Source: Brachionus koreanus (Eukaryota > Rotifera > Eurotatoria > Ploima > Brachionidae). From it: 64,000 nucleotides of DNA. Below the pieces are notes generated by a model. The model worked only from the letters and a program-made list of their open reading frames with translations. It had not been told where the DNA came from and ran no database searches. The position numbers were made by a program, and so were the translations under genes. Below, in pieces: positions 37,101 through 47,805 of this stretch. Each line of letters opens with the position of its first letter. Position 1 is the first letter of the stretch. The stretch is from contig PJRA01000274.1 in NCBI GenBank assembly GCA_016987375.1, positions 385,918-449,917 on the forward strand, given 5' to 3'.

Positions 37101-40100
37101 AGCTTGTATATTAATCCATCCTGCCAGACCCTATCAAAAGCTTTCGAAATGTCAAAAAACAAAGCGTTCACTTTTTTCTTTCTATTAAAAGATTCAACAA
37201 TTTTTTGGATAAGAAAGAAAAGATTGTAAGCAGTTCGTCTATGCTTCCTAAAACCTGACTGTTCTTGAACAAGTAAAGACTTTTGCTCTAGCCGGTCCTG
37301 TGGTGTAGTGGTTAGAACACCCGACACCCAATCAGGAGGTCGTGGGCTCGAATCCTCATCCAATCCGGCTGCAAACGCGTCGGGCTAACTACCCGACCGT
37401 AGTATTTTATATTAGATATTCAATGCTAAGACGAGTTATATTCAATCCTAATTCTGATGTTGAGAGCGAAAAAAATGAGTTTCTTTTTAGTGAATCATTA
37501 TTTTTCGCTTCGTCGCTGTTATGCTTTGTCGTGGCGTATTTTTTAGTGAGATGTCAATCAGAGACTAATGGACTAGAATTTATAGTTTTCCTATAACTTC
37601 TAAACTTATGTCGAAGACAATTAGTATCAATTTTTGAAATTTTGTTTGTGCACAGACAATTTTTTCACATCTTTCCGTCTAGCTGCCGACTTTTTAAAAA
37701 AGAAGATCATTTATTTAGGAACAATATGCAAAAACAAGCGAGAATTGCTATCATTTGCCAATTAATTATATCAGCTTTATCAAAGTAATTTTTACGAACA
37801 TGATTCTGGTGTAGTGCTTACTATCTGCGACGGCAACTAGACTTTAACGTGTCTTGAATTATGAGCTATATATAACACAAAGTAGTTAATGAAACAAATT
37901 TAAGTCTAAGAAATTTTTTGATAAAATTAATCCAAGAAATAGTCGACAATTATGAATCACTGCTAACCCCAGCAGCTTCCCGAATAAGTAAGTTGATGAT
38001 CTACACCGTAATTATTACGCAGACGAAATCGGTCCCACATTTTTTGATGAAAGTGGTTTAGTGCATAAGTTAAACATGCGTCTGAAGATTTTTAAATTCT
38101 CGCTCGATTATAGATATTTTATGTAATATGAATAAAGCAAATGAAATATATGATAAATGTGATATAGTTACATGTGATATGTGTTTATGTGAATAATTCA
38201 ATATTTAAAAATTGTCAAGTAAAGCAATAACCAATCAATAGATATTTTTTTTATAAACTATTAACTTAATTTTATAAATTTAAAATCCATATTTTCTAAA
38301 GATTTAATTTTTTTACTAAATATCCATAGGTAATAAAATAGATGTCAGAATGACATCGCTGGTGCTTCTAGAATTAAATACTTAACTAACTTTGATATAA
38401 GCTATATTCATATTAATTTTGGTATAATCAAAACAAAAATTTTCTTACCAACACTTCCATCATGCCTTGATCTAACGTCATCCCTATCTAAAGCCGAATC
38501 AGGCCGTGGTTTAATACTTGGCTCGAACGAATTATCCAAATCGAGTTTTTTAGTTTTGATTTTTTGCTTATTTTCTCTTGTAATAGTCCTACTGTTTGCA
38601 TACGCATTATAATCATTCAAAACTTTTTCCTCTGTCAACATTCCAGGACAGTCAAAACCTTTATCATTAATATTAATAACCAATATTTGACAGCCATCTT
38701 CCAAATTTGGCTCTTTTATCAAATGGTTAATGACATCTGCACTATCGGAGCTAAGCAGATTAACTTTTCGATTCGAATTGAAAAAAGCGCAACTCTTTTC
38801 CAATGAATCGTTAATATAATCATTAGGAATGATTGTTTTTAGCCAATTTGACTCTTCATTTTCTATTAAAAGTGTTTCTTTGCTAACTTGTCGAGTAAAA
38901 ATCAACTAAAGTAAAATTTATTTAGTTTTTGTTTAAAATGATTTAAAAAACAGCTAACCAAACGATGCAATTCATGCTGTGTGATCATCACTGAATTTCT
39001 AATTATCAAACTTGCGGGAGAAAATGTTGAAGAAGTGGTCGTTGACGAAACAGTAGACATGTTTGATGGAACATCGTTTGTTTGATTGCTCGGCATGGTT
39101 GGAATCTCGAATGGATCACAAGTGTTAGATCCAGCATTGCGGGATTTTCCGTAAGATGATATTATGTTATTTACAATATCTGACACACAATTCTTTAAAT
39201 ATAAATGAGAATTTTTGTTTTTTTAATTTAAATAGAACTTTTTTTTAAAATTAAAAAGCAGTCCAAGTTCAAAAACTAAATTTTTATACAAACAAAAATA
39301 TAAAAAGCATTAAAAAGAGAGTGCTCATAGTGGTCATCAAAGTCCATAAATTAATAGTAAGTTTTTATCATCAAAATTAATTCTAAAAGAGAATATATCT
39401 AAATTTTCTTATTCTTTTTTTAAAACATTTCATATGACTATATAGAATCTTAAAAACTTCATTTTAATAAAACTGAAAAAACCTAAATTTTTAAATGCTT
39501 TTCTCCTATATTTCAATAAATTGATTCTTATTTTTAAACTTTTAAATTTTTTATTAAAAAAAGGATAAAAAGATTATAACAGCAAATCTCTCGAATTTTT
39601 TAATCAATTACAAAAAATTAGAAATTTTGATACATCCGGCAGCAGTACAAATAAATTTATCATTATTTCTTATTTTACGAATCTCTCTTTTTTTTTCCTT
39701 CTTTTTATAATTATTTTTTATATCGCCGGAATTGATTTTAATTGAATAAAATTGAAGTTATCAATCCACTATATAAGTTCGGAAGCAAAAACATTCGTAT
39801 GTGTTGGATAATTTTAATAATTAAAAGATTCACAAAAAAAATAATTCGATAAAATTTAAAATTGGATGATCATAAGACTGAAAAAGAACAAAAGTACATT
39901 TTTTATTCTATTTTTAAAGGAAATTTACCAAAAAAAAATATTTATTGAAAGAACCTTACCGTACATCCGTACTAGTTCTGCCCCCGTTTTTTATGTTCAA
40001 ATTTTTACTTTTTGATAAAGAAAAGATTTTTTTCATAAAATTTGGCGTTTTTTTTAGGGGAATGGATAGTTTTCAACTTAGTTTTTATTTAGCTTCTCCT

Positions 40101-42694
40101 ATATTATTTTCATGAAAAAAGCTCTGTCTAGAAAAAAAGGATTATTTTTGGAGTGAAGTTTTTTTGTTTTAAAAATTAAAGTTCTATCTTTCCTTTGATT
40201 TATTTCTAAAAAATAAACAAAATAAACATAAAACAAAAATTTTTAAAAACCAAAATGTCAACTTTAGTAGACAAATAGAAAAAATCTAATATCATAATGG
40301 AAAAATGTGCTTGTTGTCTATCTAGCTTAGCACATATCAAAATTATAAGAAGACCTTCTGAAGTTAAAAAAATTGAGAATCTTAACAAGGTAAGAGTCAT
40401 TTTATATCCTAATAACAAAGACCAAATAAAAACTGGTGACTTAGTTTGTCCTTAATGTTATAATAAGTCTAATAGGATAGAAAGTTTAAAGATGCAAAAG
40501 AGTTTTATAGATGCTGAAACTCAGACAGATTATTTCGAAATAAATCCAGATAATTTATTAAACCCAACTTCAATGCTATTGAATGATTTAGATCAAGCTA
40601 ATAATGAAAATTCTGAAAGTCACGAAATGAATATTGATGAAATTATTGAAAACTTAGGTTCAAATAATGACCAAGAATTAGACTATTTAAGCAATAATGA
40701 GGCAATAAGAAAACCATCAATTAAGCTAAATAATTCAAACAAAGATTTTTTAATGGTTGATAAACCAAAGGCCTATGCTTCACATAAAAGTTGTATAGTG
40801 TGTAAAGCTGATAATTCTTATCAAAAGTTAACAACTGTCCCTAATTACGCAATCATTTTAAAATTGAACTCACGCTGAAAAAAATCCTCATTAGCGACCA
40901 ATTTTTTTAAAACATATTCTTTTTTGCCAGTCTTTAAGCTTCAAAATGAGCCATCATTTAGATTGGTCACTATTGAAGAACGGTTAGGGCTAAAATTTAA
41001 TGGAAGTGTGGTATGGCTCTTTGGAAAAAATATTTTATATACTGGAGAATTTTCTCATATCCTTAAGACCAGATTTTTATTTTTTTCTAAAACTACTAAA
41101 AAAGCTACATTTTGAATTTTGAATTAATTTATGGAAAATAAAAATTCGTGCAAAATGTTATAAACAGCATCTAAAATAACAAAAGAAAAATCATGTTTCA
41201 ATTTTTTTATCAAATGTCAAAAAGTTAAAAAATATTAAAATAATAAATAAATAAATAACGAAATATTAGCTATATTGAACTTACTGAAATTTTATCAGTC
41301 TATTTAGAATAAATTAAAATTTATTTTTAAATTATTATTTTTCTTTAGAACTATGGAATTTTACTTACATTTCGGAATTTGGAATACAAATCTTGTGCCT
41401 TTGGATCTTTATCATCATCTGACATTGCCAGAACTTGAAGGATGTTTGCTATCTAGTTATTATGTTAAATTTAATTTAGAAAAAAAATGAATCATTACTT
41501 GCATAAGATTGTGGCGTGCTATGTTACTTATTTGTACATCTGATAAGACACCATATGGTTCTGGGTCACAAATTGCTGGACAAATGTATAAAGCCATAAT
41601 TAAATCACAGCATAATTTTCTTGCTAGCTATTAAAAAAATAAATTAAATTTAAAAATAAATTATTTGGAAATTGTTTTTTTACTTCAAAAGAATTTGGTC
41701 TATTTGTTTTGCTAATTAGAGTGCAAAGCTGATTGACTAGCCAACTCATTGAGGGCGGAAACGCATATAAGCTCGAATTAATGCTTTCAATAAATTTCAT
41801 TGCTGTGTTATATAGTAAATTGACAATTTTTTCGCGATATTTTTGAGTTTTGATTTTATACTCTTTTGAGCTTGGATGGCCAAATTTATTTATTTTTTCT
41901 TCAATTGAAAATCTTGCCATTGCTTTATCAGGATCAATGTCCAAGAACCATTCATCAGTGAGCATTTGGTTTATGGGCTCGTGAAGAGTTGTAATCAAGA
42001 ACAATTGAGCTGAATAGGAAAACGAAGTGTACATTTTAAATAGGATATTAAATGAACAAGATTGCTTGCGAATCAGTTTTCTTAAGTCGACATGCTGAAC
42101 TTCTTCGCTACAAAACTGGTTTTTCATTAGATTTTTAAGCAATTGCAAGCATAGTGACTCATCTTGTACAAGGACACAATTGCCGTATAAAGACTGAAAA
42201 ACTATTTGAATTAAATTTTGTGCTGAAAATTTATTATTGTCAACGCCGCGTATAAAATCGACAGTATTCAAAAAAAATCCTGAGTTTATTTTTTCAGCTT
42301 TTAAAATCAAATTGGCCAAATAGTGGGGCCTATCTCGTAGTGATTTTAGAAATTCGCTAACATAATAATCGTGATGGCTAAGTATTTTATATGATTCAAT
42401 AAATTGATGATTATTCGTAATTAGTGAAAATTTTTTACATTGACTTTTTATAGATTTATTACGACCGAATATTAGATCATCTAATATTAAATGATGCCTA
42501 GATACCAGCCATTGTTTGTTAAAAAGCTTTTCGGATTTTTTAATCAGCTAAAATAAAAATGGTAAAAAAAATAAAAAAAAGTTTCTGTGGTCAATTACCT
42601 GATCATAAAGGTCAACAAGATGCTTTTTTTCTGATTGTACAAACATTGCCTCGTCTTTAAGGCGCTTAATCAAACTGTTTAAGTCTTCGTCCAT
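31129..42694 (-). CDS. GAPVD1: GTPase-activating protein and VPS9 domain protein (GAPVD1 / RAP6)
   Basis: RasGAP plus Rab5-GEF regulator of endocytosis and receptor trafficking. Thirteen minus-strand exons: 42694..42599, 42547..41684, 41627..41499, 41452..41369, 39192..38959, 38905..38449, 35259..34652, 33385..32945, 32884..32828, 32764..32268, 32218..31561, 31512..31290, 31226..31129. They give 1481 aa (human about 1478) with consistent phases. RasGAP region, residues about 40-390: AQLFLITTLHEPINQMLTDE and YICPAICDPEPYGVLSDVQI. A conserved linker is KFCKFEINK, with SETGWSLDADASES. The C-terminus has the VPS9 domain: LYETIRCVSVYGDQECRKLL, PWTAAQMELKRLNIYRTPQD, ADDLHPVLIYVIIMANPP and YYWAQFIFAFSYIK. 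The middle is Ser/Asn-rich and disordered. Exon 8's acceptor is the least certain. Introns 4 and 6 (2.2 and 3.2 kb) carry mobile DNA. Confidence 0.93.
36150..36500 (+). pseudogene. Decayed coding-like sequence in GAPVD1 intron 6
   Basis: This block is less A/T-rich than its surroundings. One plus frame reads SDDENKPSDETQIDQAI, stop, SAIRDSIGDQPG, then further stops. It looks like a worn ORF of a mobile element or retrocopy. The family is not recognised. It ends about 70 bases before the run of Ns. Confidence 0.3.
36569..36621. other. Assembly gap, 53 Ns
   Basis: A run of unknown bases lies inside GAPVD1 intron 6 and directly abuts a (TAAAA)n-type tract and the broken LINE. The true distance and the LINE's missing 3' part are unknown. 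Confidence 0.99.
36655..37289 (-). mobile_element. LINE reverse-transcriptase fragment
   Basis: The minus strand encodes an almost open RT stretch: SGFRKHRRTAYN, ALFFDISKAFDRVWQDGLIY, ISAGVPQGSVISPLLFSIFI, then after one in-frame TAA, YSFLFADDLVTF with the catalytic FADD, and KILVEKSCSMVF. These are RT blocks 2-5 of Jockey/CR1-like non-LTR elements. Only one nonsense codon is seen, so the copy is fairly young. It is cut at both ends: on the 5' side at the SINE-like unit at 37290, and on the 3' side after FLGL, near the assembly gap. Confidence 0.85.
37290..37600 (+). mobile_element. tRNA-derived SINE-like unit
   Basis: Pol III promoter boxes are present: box A TGGTGTAGTGG (37301-37311) and box B GGCTCGAATCC (37345-37355). 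The outer ends AGCCGG (37290-37295) and CCGGCT (37365-37370) can pair. An anticodon-arm-like stem (CCCGA/TCAGG) encloses CACCCAA, but T and acceptor stems mispair in the canonical layout and position 33 is not T, so it is not a working tRNA. Downstream is a GTCGGG..CCCGAC hairpin and a body of about 220 bases without similarity that I recognise. The 3' limit is approximate. It lies opposite in strand to the adjoining LINE. Confidence 0.6.
37880..38060 (+). pseudogene. Possible transposase C-terminal scrap in GAPVD1 intron 6
   Basis: One plus frame gives VNETNLSLRNFLIKLIQEIV followed by DNYESLLTPAASRISK, bounded by stops. The 'LSLRNF...L..E' pattern recalls the region after the catalytic core of piggyBac-type (DDE_Tnp_1_7) transposases. 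Support is thin. Confidence 0.25.
40297..41115 (+). pseudogene. Transposase-like zinc-finger ORF, antisense in GAPVD1 intron 4
   Basis: The frame from ATG 40297 runs 193 codons to 40878 with one internal TAA at 40453. It starts MEKCACCLSSLAHIKIIRRP and has DLVCP-stop-CYNK, so two C-x2-C pairs frame a zinc site, with the stop falling inside the second pair. An acidic linker follows, then SHKSCIVCKADNSYQKLTTV with a third C-x2-C and a VP motif. A second frame continues at 40924-41115 after a shift. Paired Cys N-terminal modules of this style occur in uncharacterised transposase families of aquatic invertebrates (from memory). No catalytic domain remains. Confidence 0.45.
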
Positions 42695-43917
42695 TGCGGC
42701 TATAAGCTCTAATTTTAGAAAATTTTGCTAACGTGAAAATTATCTTATATCTTAATTTATTTGCTTTTTTATTTGAGTTTTAAAAGAAAATAATTTTACA
42801 TCTTTTATTTGTAAAGATGAGAAAATAACTGATAAAATTTAAATAAAAATAATTTCAATTTAATTTTTAATTATGATCTTTCAGCTAGTTTTTAATATTA
42901 TAATAATTATTTAGAACTATCTGACTTAGCAAATTGAGCTAAGAAAAACGAATTTAATTTTTGGCTAGATTAATATTAGCAATCCAGTAGAGTATGAGTT
43001 TTTTTTACATGATTTCAAATTATTCTGAATTTTTGAATACAAATTAACATTATATATTCTAATTTTAATTCAAAGTTCATTTTTAAGACAAAATTACGCT
43101 TTTGTTAAATAAAAAAAGCTTTTTTTTTTTCGAAAATTTCAAATAAACTTTTATAAATTGTATTGAAAATTTTAAAGTTAATGATCAAATTTTACTAATC
43201 ATTATCATTCCATTAATTTTGACCAGTTTTTTTCACTAGTATGATATTTGATTTCAAAGTCTTTCCAATGAATAGCCTTGATACCAAAAATACAACATTG
43301 TCTACTAAATTAACACAGAAATTAAACCTTATATCCAATTAAGAATTGAATCGTGTAATTAAAAATTTCAAATTATTTAATTGATACTTTTTTTGAGCGT
43401 TTTATTCAATATTGTTCTTAAAAAAAAGGTTGAAATGCTTTCAAAATTATAAAATAAAAAATTAAATTAAAATATTTCAAATAATGCATCTTGGTCTTTT
43501 GAGAGGCGAAAGCTTTGCTAAGCTAAATAAATAAAAATTAAAATTTTTTTTTCAGAAATTCTTAAAATTTTCTGTCGCGTTTACTCCTATAGTTAATTAT
43601 AAAAATAAAGATAAATTTAAAATTTAACACAAGAAATCTTTGTATTTTTTGAACAAATATTTCATATAAATAATTTTTTTCTTAAATTTTCAAATAGTGA
43701 TATTCTTTTAATTTTTAACAATATTTTGGATCAAAAATCAATAAAAAATGCTTGAACTGAATATCATTCGGTTAAATTTCTTTCGGTATAAAAGATCAGC
43801 ATGTTCTTTTGCGAATTATTGACCGCCTTTCATAATGGCTAACCGTGCTATTTTCCAACAAAAACAGTTAATATAACAATATTTGTGAGATAGTTCAATG
43901 TCATCTTAAGAAAATCT
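42695..43917. other. Divergent intergenic interval upstream of GAPVD1
   Basis: The first about 40 bases beyond the GAPVD1 start include, on the minus strand, CACGTTAG, a plausible splice acceptor before the start codon. No gene or recognisable element is seen in the remainder. Confidence 0.4.
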
Positions 43918-44043
43918 CATTAAAATTACTAATCAAAGATAACAAATTCAAAAAATCTTGCAGATTTTATACAAGTTCAAGCGGCTTCGTCTTCAATTAC
44001 TCTATTTTTTTGAATTTATTATCTTTGATTAGTAATTTTAATG
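43918..44043. repeat. 38-bp inverted duplication at the LINE 5' edge
   Basis: Sequence 43918-43955 and its inverted copy ending at 44043 (core ATTACTAATCAAAGATAA and its complement) differ by one substitution and one base in a T-run. The right copy belongs to the LINE coding strand. The left is an inverted extra copy about 50 bases upstream. Confidence 0.75.
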
Positions 44044-45200
44044 ACACATCAAATATCTCTAGGCAATCAAGTGGATGTACCCTATACAGATTTCTCTAAA
44101 GCTTTCGATAGAGTGAATCAATCATAACTTTTATTTTAACTTAAACGACTTGGCGTTGACGGAATGCTATTAAAATGGATTGAATCGTTTCTTAGTCATC
44201 GTAAACAAAGAGATGTAGTTGGTAAAACAGAATCCGAATGACTTAATGTGACCACAAGGTGTACCACAAGGCTCTGTCCTCGGTCCATTGCTCTTCGCAA
44301 TATAAATGATTTGCCCAACAAACTAAAATAGAAATGTCTACTTTATGTATTATCGATCTATACAATCCGCATGAATCATTTAAGTAACTTCAAGATGATA
44401 TTGATTCATTAATTAGCTGGTGTAATGAACGGTCTATGGATCTAAATTTTGATAAATGCGAAATTATGAGTTTTAATAGAAATCAAGGGCTCCAAAATGA
44501 TTTTATAATGAATGATTTAGCCAATGGGAAAACTCATCTTGTCTCAAGATCTCGGATCCAGAAAGACTTAGGAATCTGGATTCAAAACGATTTAAAATGG
44601 CATTCTCAAGTTTGCTCAGCAGCCTCAAAAGGCAACAGAATACTTGGTCAAGTCCTTCATGGTATTAAATTTCGGACACAGATGGTCATTAAATTACCTT
44701 ATAAAAGTCTTGTTAAGCCTTACTTAGAGTATGCTATTCCTGTATGGTGCCCATATCTAGAGAAAGATGAAAGAATTCTAGAGGCTGTTCAACGAAGAGC
44801 TACTCGTGCTATTTCCGGTTTTAAAGATATAAACTACAACGATAGATTAAATGCTCTAAACCTGACGTATTTAACCGAAAGGCGAATGAGGGGTGACTTA
44901 ATTCAAATTTTTAAAGTTAAAAGAAATATTGATTATGTCAAATGGCAATCTCCACTCACTTTTTCAAGCAGAAGTACAAGAGGCCATCCATACAAAATTA
45001 AAAGAGAAATAATCAAAAATTGCGCTCAAAGATACCATTTCTTCACAGACCGTGTAGTAAATGGCTGGGATTATTTGGGAGTGGAAGCTCAATCTAGCGA
45101 TATTTTTAAAGCAAAAATATACAAAAACTTTCATTATATTTTTTGCACATAATCTGTTATCAGATTTACGCATTTTATGCGTTGCAATAAACCGCTATAC
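43985..45200 (+). mobile_element. Degraded LINE, 5'-truncated, RT and C-terminal region
   Basis: The plus strand shows YTDFSKAFDRVNQS (RT block), a broken catalytic region with frameshifts, then from 44436 a 238-aa open stretch: MDLNFDKCEIMSFNRNQG, YKSLVKPYLEYAIPVWCPYL and VQRRATRAISGF, the usual post-RT C-terminus of CR1/L2/Jockey-type elements. The 3' end has two small hairpins (TCTGTTATCAGA; CGCATTTTATGCG) and then a TATAC repeat tail near 45200, typical of non-LTR elements that prime on microsatellite tails. It is inactive because of multiple frameshifts in the RT. Confidence 0.88.
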
Positions 45201-46401
45201 TATACTATAAAAAAATAATAAAATTTAAATTTATTTGAAAGGCTATTATTTTATAAGAATCAATTAAATTTAAGCAGAGTAAAGAAAAATTTTTAATTAA
45301 AACGAATATAGAATTTTTTCAATTAAAAAGCAGGAAATTTTTCATTTAATTATCAATGAACAGAAATTATTTATTAATTAAAAATAAAAATTTGTTTTAG
45401 ATATTTTATTTATTAATATCTAATCTATTTTGTTTTAAAAATATTAATTCATATTTTTAAGTAATCCAAGGAATATTTATAATAAAAAAGGTTAGAATAA
45501 TTAGTGCTGATTTAAATTAAGAATAATTTGCATTTTTTTATCTTTAAGCTTCAAAATTTCGTTAAAATCTTACTTCACTGGCTTATCAGCAATATCGGCT
45601 TAAAAAATCTAAAATCATTTACAATTCAAAATAAGAAATAAATGGTCTAAACAACTTGATTATTGTGGATTTAATCACCAAAGCTTATATTTACGCATTT
45701 AAAAACAAAAAAAACTAAAATATAAAATCAGATCAAGCAAAAGTAATTAAACAACAAGAGCATTTATTTATTTAGATAATTTTTAAGTAGGAGTTAAAAG
45801 TTTATCTTAACAAAAAAAAAGCGTTAATTACTATCAATAAATAAAAATTGATAGTTATTTGAATCCAAGTTACTTCAAATATTTTGACAAATTTTTGATC
45901 ATATGTACTTTTTAGAATGATGCAGCTAACACCAAATACAGCTAAATTTTCAAAGACTAATTTTGAATAATTATTTGTGAACCGAAATCCGATTAAGTTT
46001 TAGAAAAATAAAGTATTCGTTCAATTTATTATCTTCAAACAAATCAAAAAACTGACTTTATTATAAACAACTAGACGAATAAATCTATAAGCGTAGATCT
46101 AATTCTAGAGATTTAAAATTATTATTTTTTTTTCTATTCGTTTTTGCTTTTGCATTCAAAATTTATAAGGTTAAATAATTTTTTCTTATCTAATGAAATT
46201 AAATTGCTAAAACTCAATATAGAAAATGCTTAATAACTCATTGCCATATATCTTTCAAATCGTTAACATTTTGATATAAAAAGCTGATAAATAGATTGTT
46301 TCTGTTTACTTTTTTGCTTTTAGACTAATAAAACCCCTTAGTATGTTTAAATTAACCATAATCTGAACGATAATCATTTGATTTTACTTTTAGAAAAGAT
46401 A
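45201..46401. other. AT-rich upstream region of the PDZ gene
   Basis: No gene is visible. CTTTTAG, a splice-acceptor-like site, lies about ten bases before the PDZ gene's ATG. An untranslated upstream exon or trans-splicing is therefore possible. Confidence 0.4.
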
Positions 46402-47585
46402 ATGTTGGAGAAGGTATATATCAGAAGAGAATCCAAAGATATACCATTTGGCTTCAAGATTCAAGGTATTTTTTTTAAAACGAATAGACAAAGATTTTCC
46501 TTTTTTTTCAGGTGGTTCGGATTTTTCTATACCGCTCTCAGTGCTTCAAATAACACCAGACAGCATTGCAGAAAGAAGCGGTTTGCGGAGTGGTGATGCT
46601 ATATTGGAAATAAACGGTATTCAGACATCTCAAATGGAGCATAATCAGGCTAAAAATGAAATAATTAAATGTGGTAATGATTTTTTTCTGACAGTGCAAC
46701 GGAACGCTGTTGATACAGTAAAACCACAACACACACCATTGTCTCAGCTAAAATCAAATCCGCCAATAAGTCTGAACAATTTGGCGCCACCACCACCTGC
46801 AGCAAAAACTGACTTGACCGCCAATAAAACCGAAGTGATCAATATTGGTACCAGTCACAACCGAGCCCCAATGCCATTTAATAAAGCTGTTGGAAACGGA
46901 ATAGACTATAAGTCTTCCAAGCCGGATAATTGGAAGCCTGGTGATTACACAAAATGGGCTCCAGAAACTCCTCAGCAAAATGAGCCTCGTAAATTTTTTA
47001 AAAAATCAATGTCAAATTTATTTATTTCTTTAATTTAGCTACTGTAACAGCTGTATTTCATAAACAGTATAATACACCGATTGGTATGTATTCGGACTCG
47101 AATGTTTTCCAAGAGTTTCAAAACCAAACTAAAGGTATATTGCCTGAAATAGCAAACAAAAATCCAATGACACATGGTCCATCAACAGCATCATCTTTTG
47201 CCAACCAAAATTACCATGCCCAGCCTTCTAGCAATCAACCAATAGGAACCAATTCGTTGTCAATGAGAATGCTTAATCAAGGAATTAATGAAGCAAATAC
47301 CAGCAATGGTAAGTTGAACTTGAAATTTTAATACATAATCATTTTTTTGTTTAAATTAGGTCAACCCCCATCAATATTCGATCTTAAAAGAGGAAACCCA
47401 ACTGGTGCAACTGTTCCCAGAGGATTTAAAAGTGTTCAGGCACCAGTAATTCTTTTTTATTAGAAAATAATAAATTTTAATCTGATATCAAATAGAGTGC
47501 TTTGCCTCCAGAGCAAAGACATGCGCCTAGTCGCATTGAATATCAAGCTCAGCATATAAAACAAAATTGGATTGAACCTAAGTGA
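46402..47585 (+). CDS. PDZ and ZM-motif protein (ZASP/ALP-Enigma family), no LIM domain in this form
   Basis: Family members sit at Z-discs and stress-fibre ends and bind alpha-actinin. The CDS is join(46402..46465, 46512..46988, 47039..47308, 47360..47445, 47496..47585), 328 aa, all phases consistent. The PDZ domain at residues about 3-88 carries IPFGFKIQGGSDFSIPLSVL, with the GF carboxylate loop, and AERSGLRSGDAILEINGIQ. A proline-rich linker follows. The ZM motif is AVFHKQYNTPIGMYSDSNVF. The tail ends RHAPSRIEYQAQHIKQNWIE. No LIM coding sequence follows, so this is a short-form member. A strong donor (GTGAGC) overlaps the stop and could splice to about 47645, changing only the last residues. 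Confidence 0.88.
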
Positions 47586-47805
47586 GCTTAAATAAGATTA
47601 ATTATTTTAAAATATTTTGGGTTTATTTTTTTTTTTGTTTTTAAGGATCAATTAAAAATATGTAAATTTTTTTTTCATCACTTAAATGATTGAATTATTG
47701 ACTTTGCGCTCGAATTGCCTTATAAAAAAATTTTAGCCTTAATTATTTTCTAATTTAATTATACTTTTTTATTTAAATAAATAGATAAATTAAAATAAAT
47801 TTGAA

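Noticed and set aside
37286..37375. Functional tRNA gene
   Set aside because: Boxes A and B are good, but T-arm and acceptor stems mispair and position 33 is not T; better explained as a SINE head.
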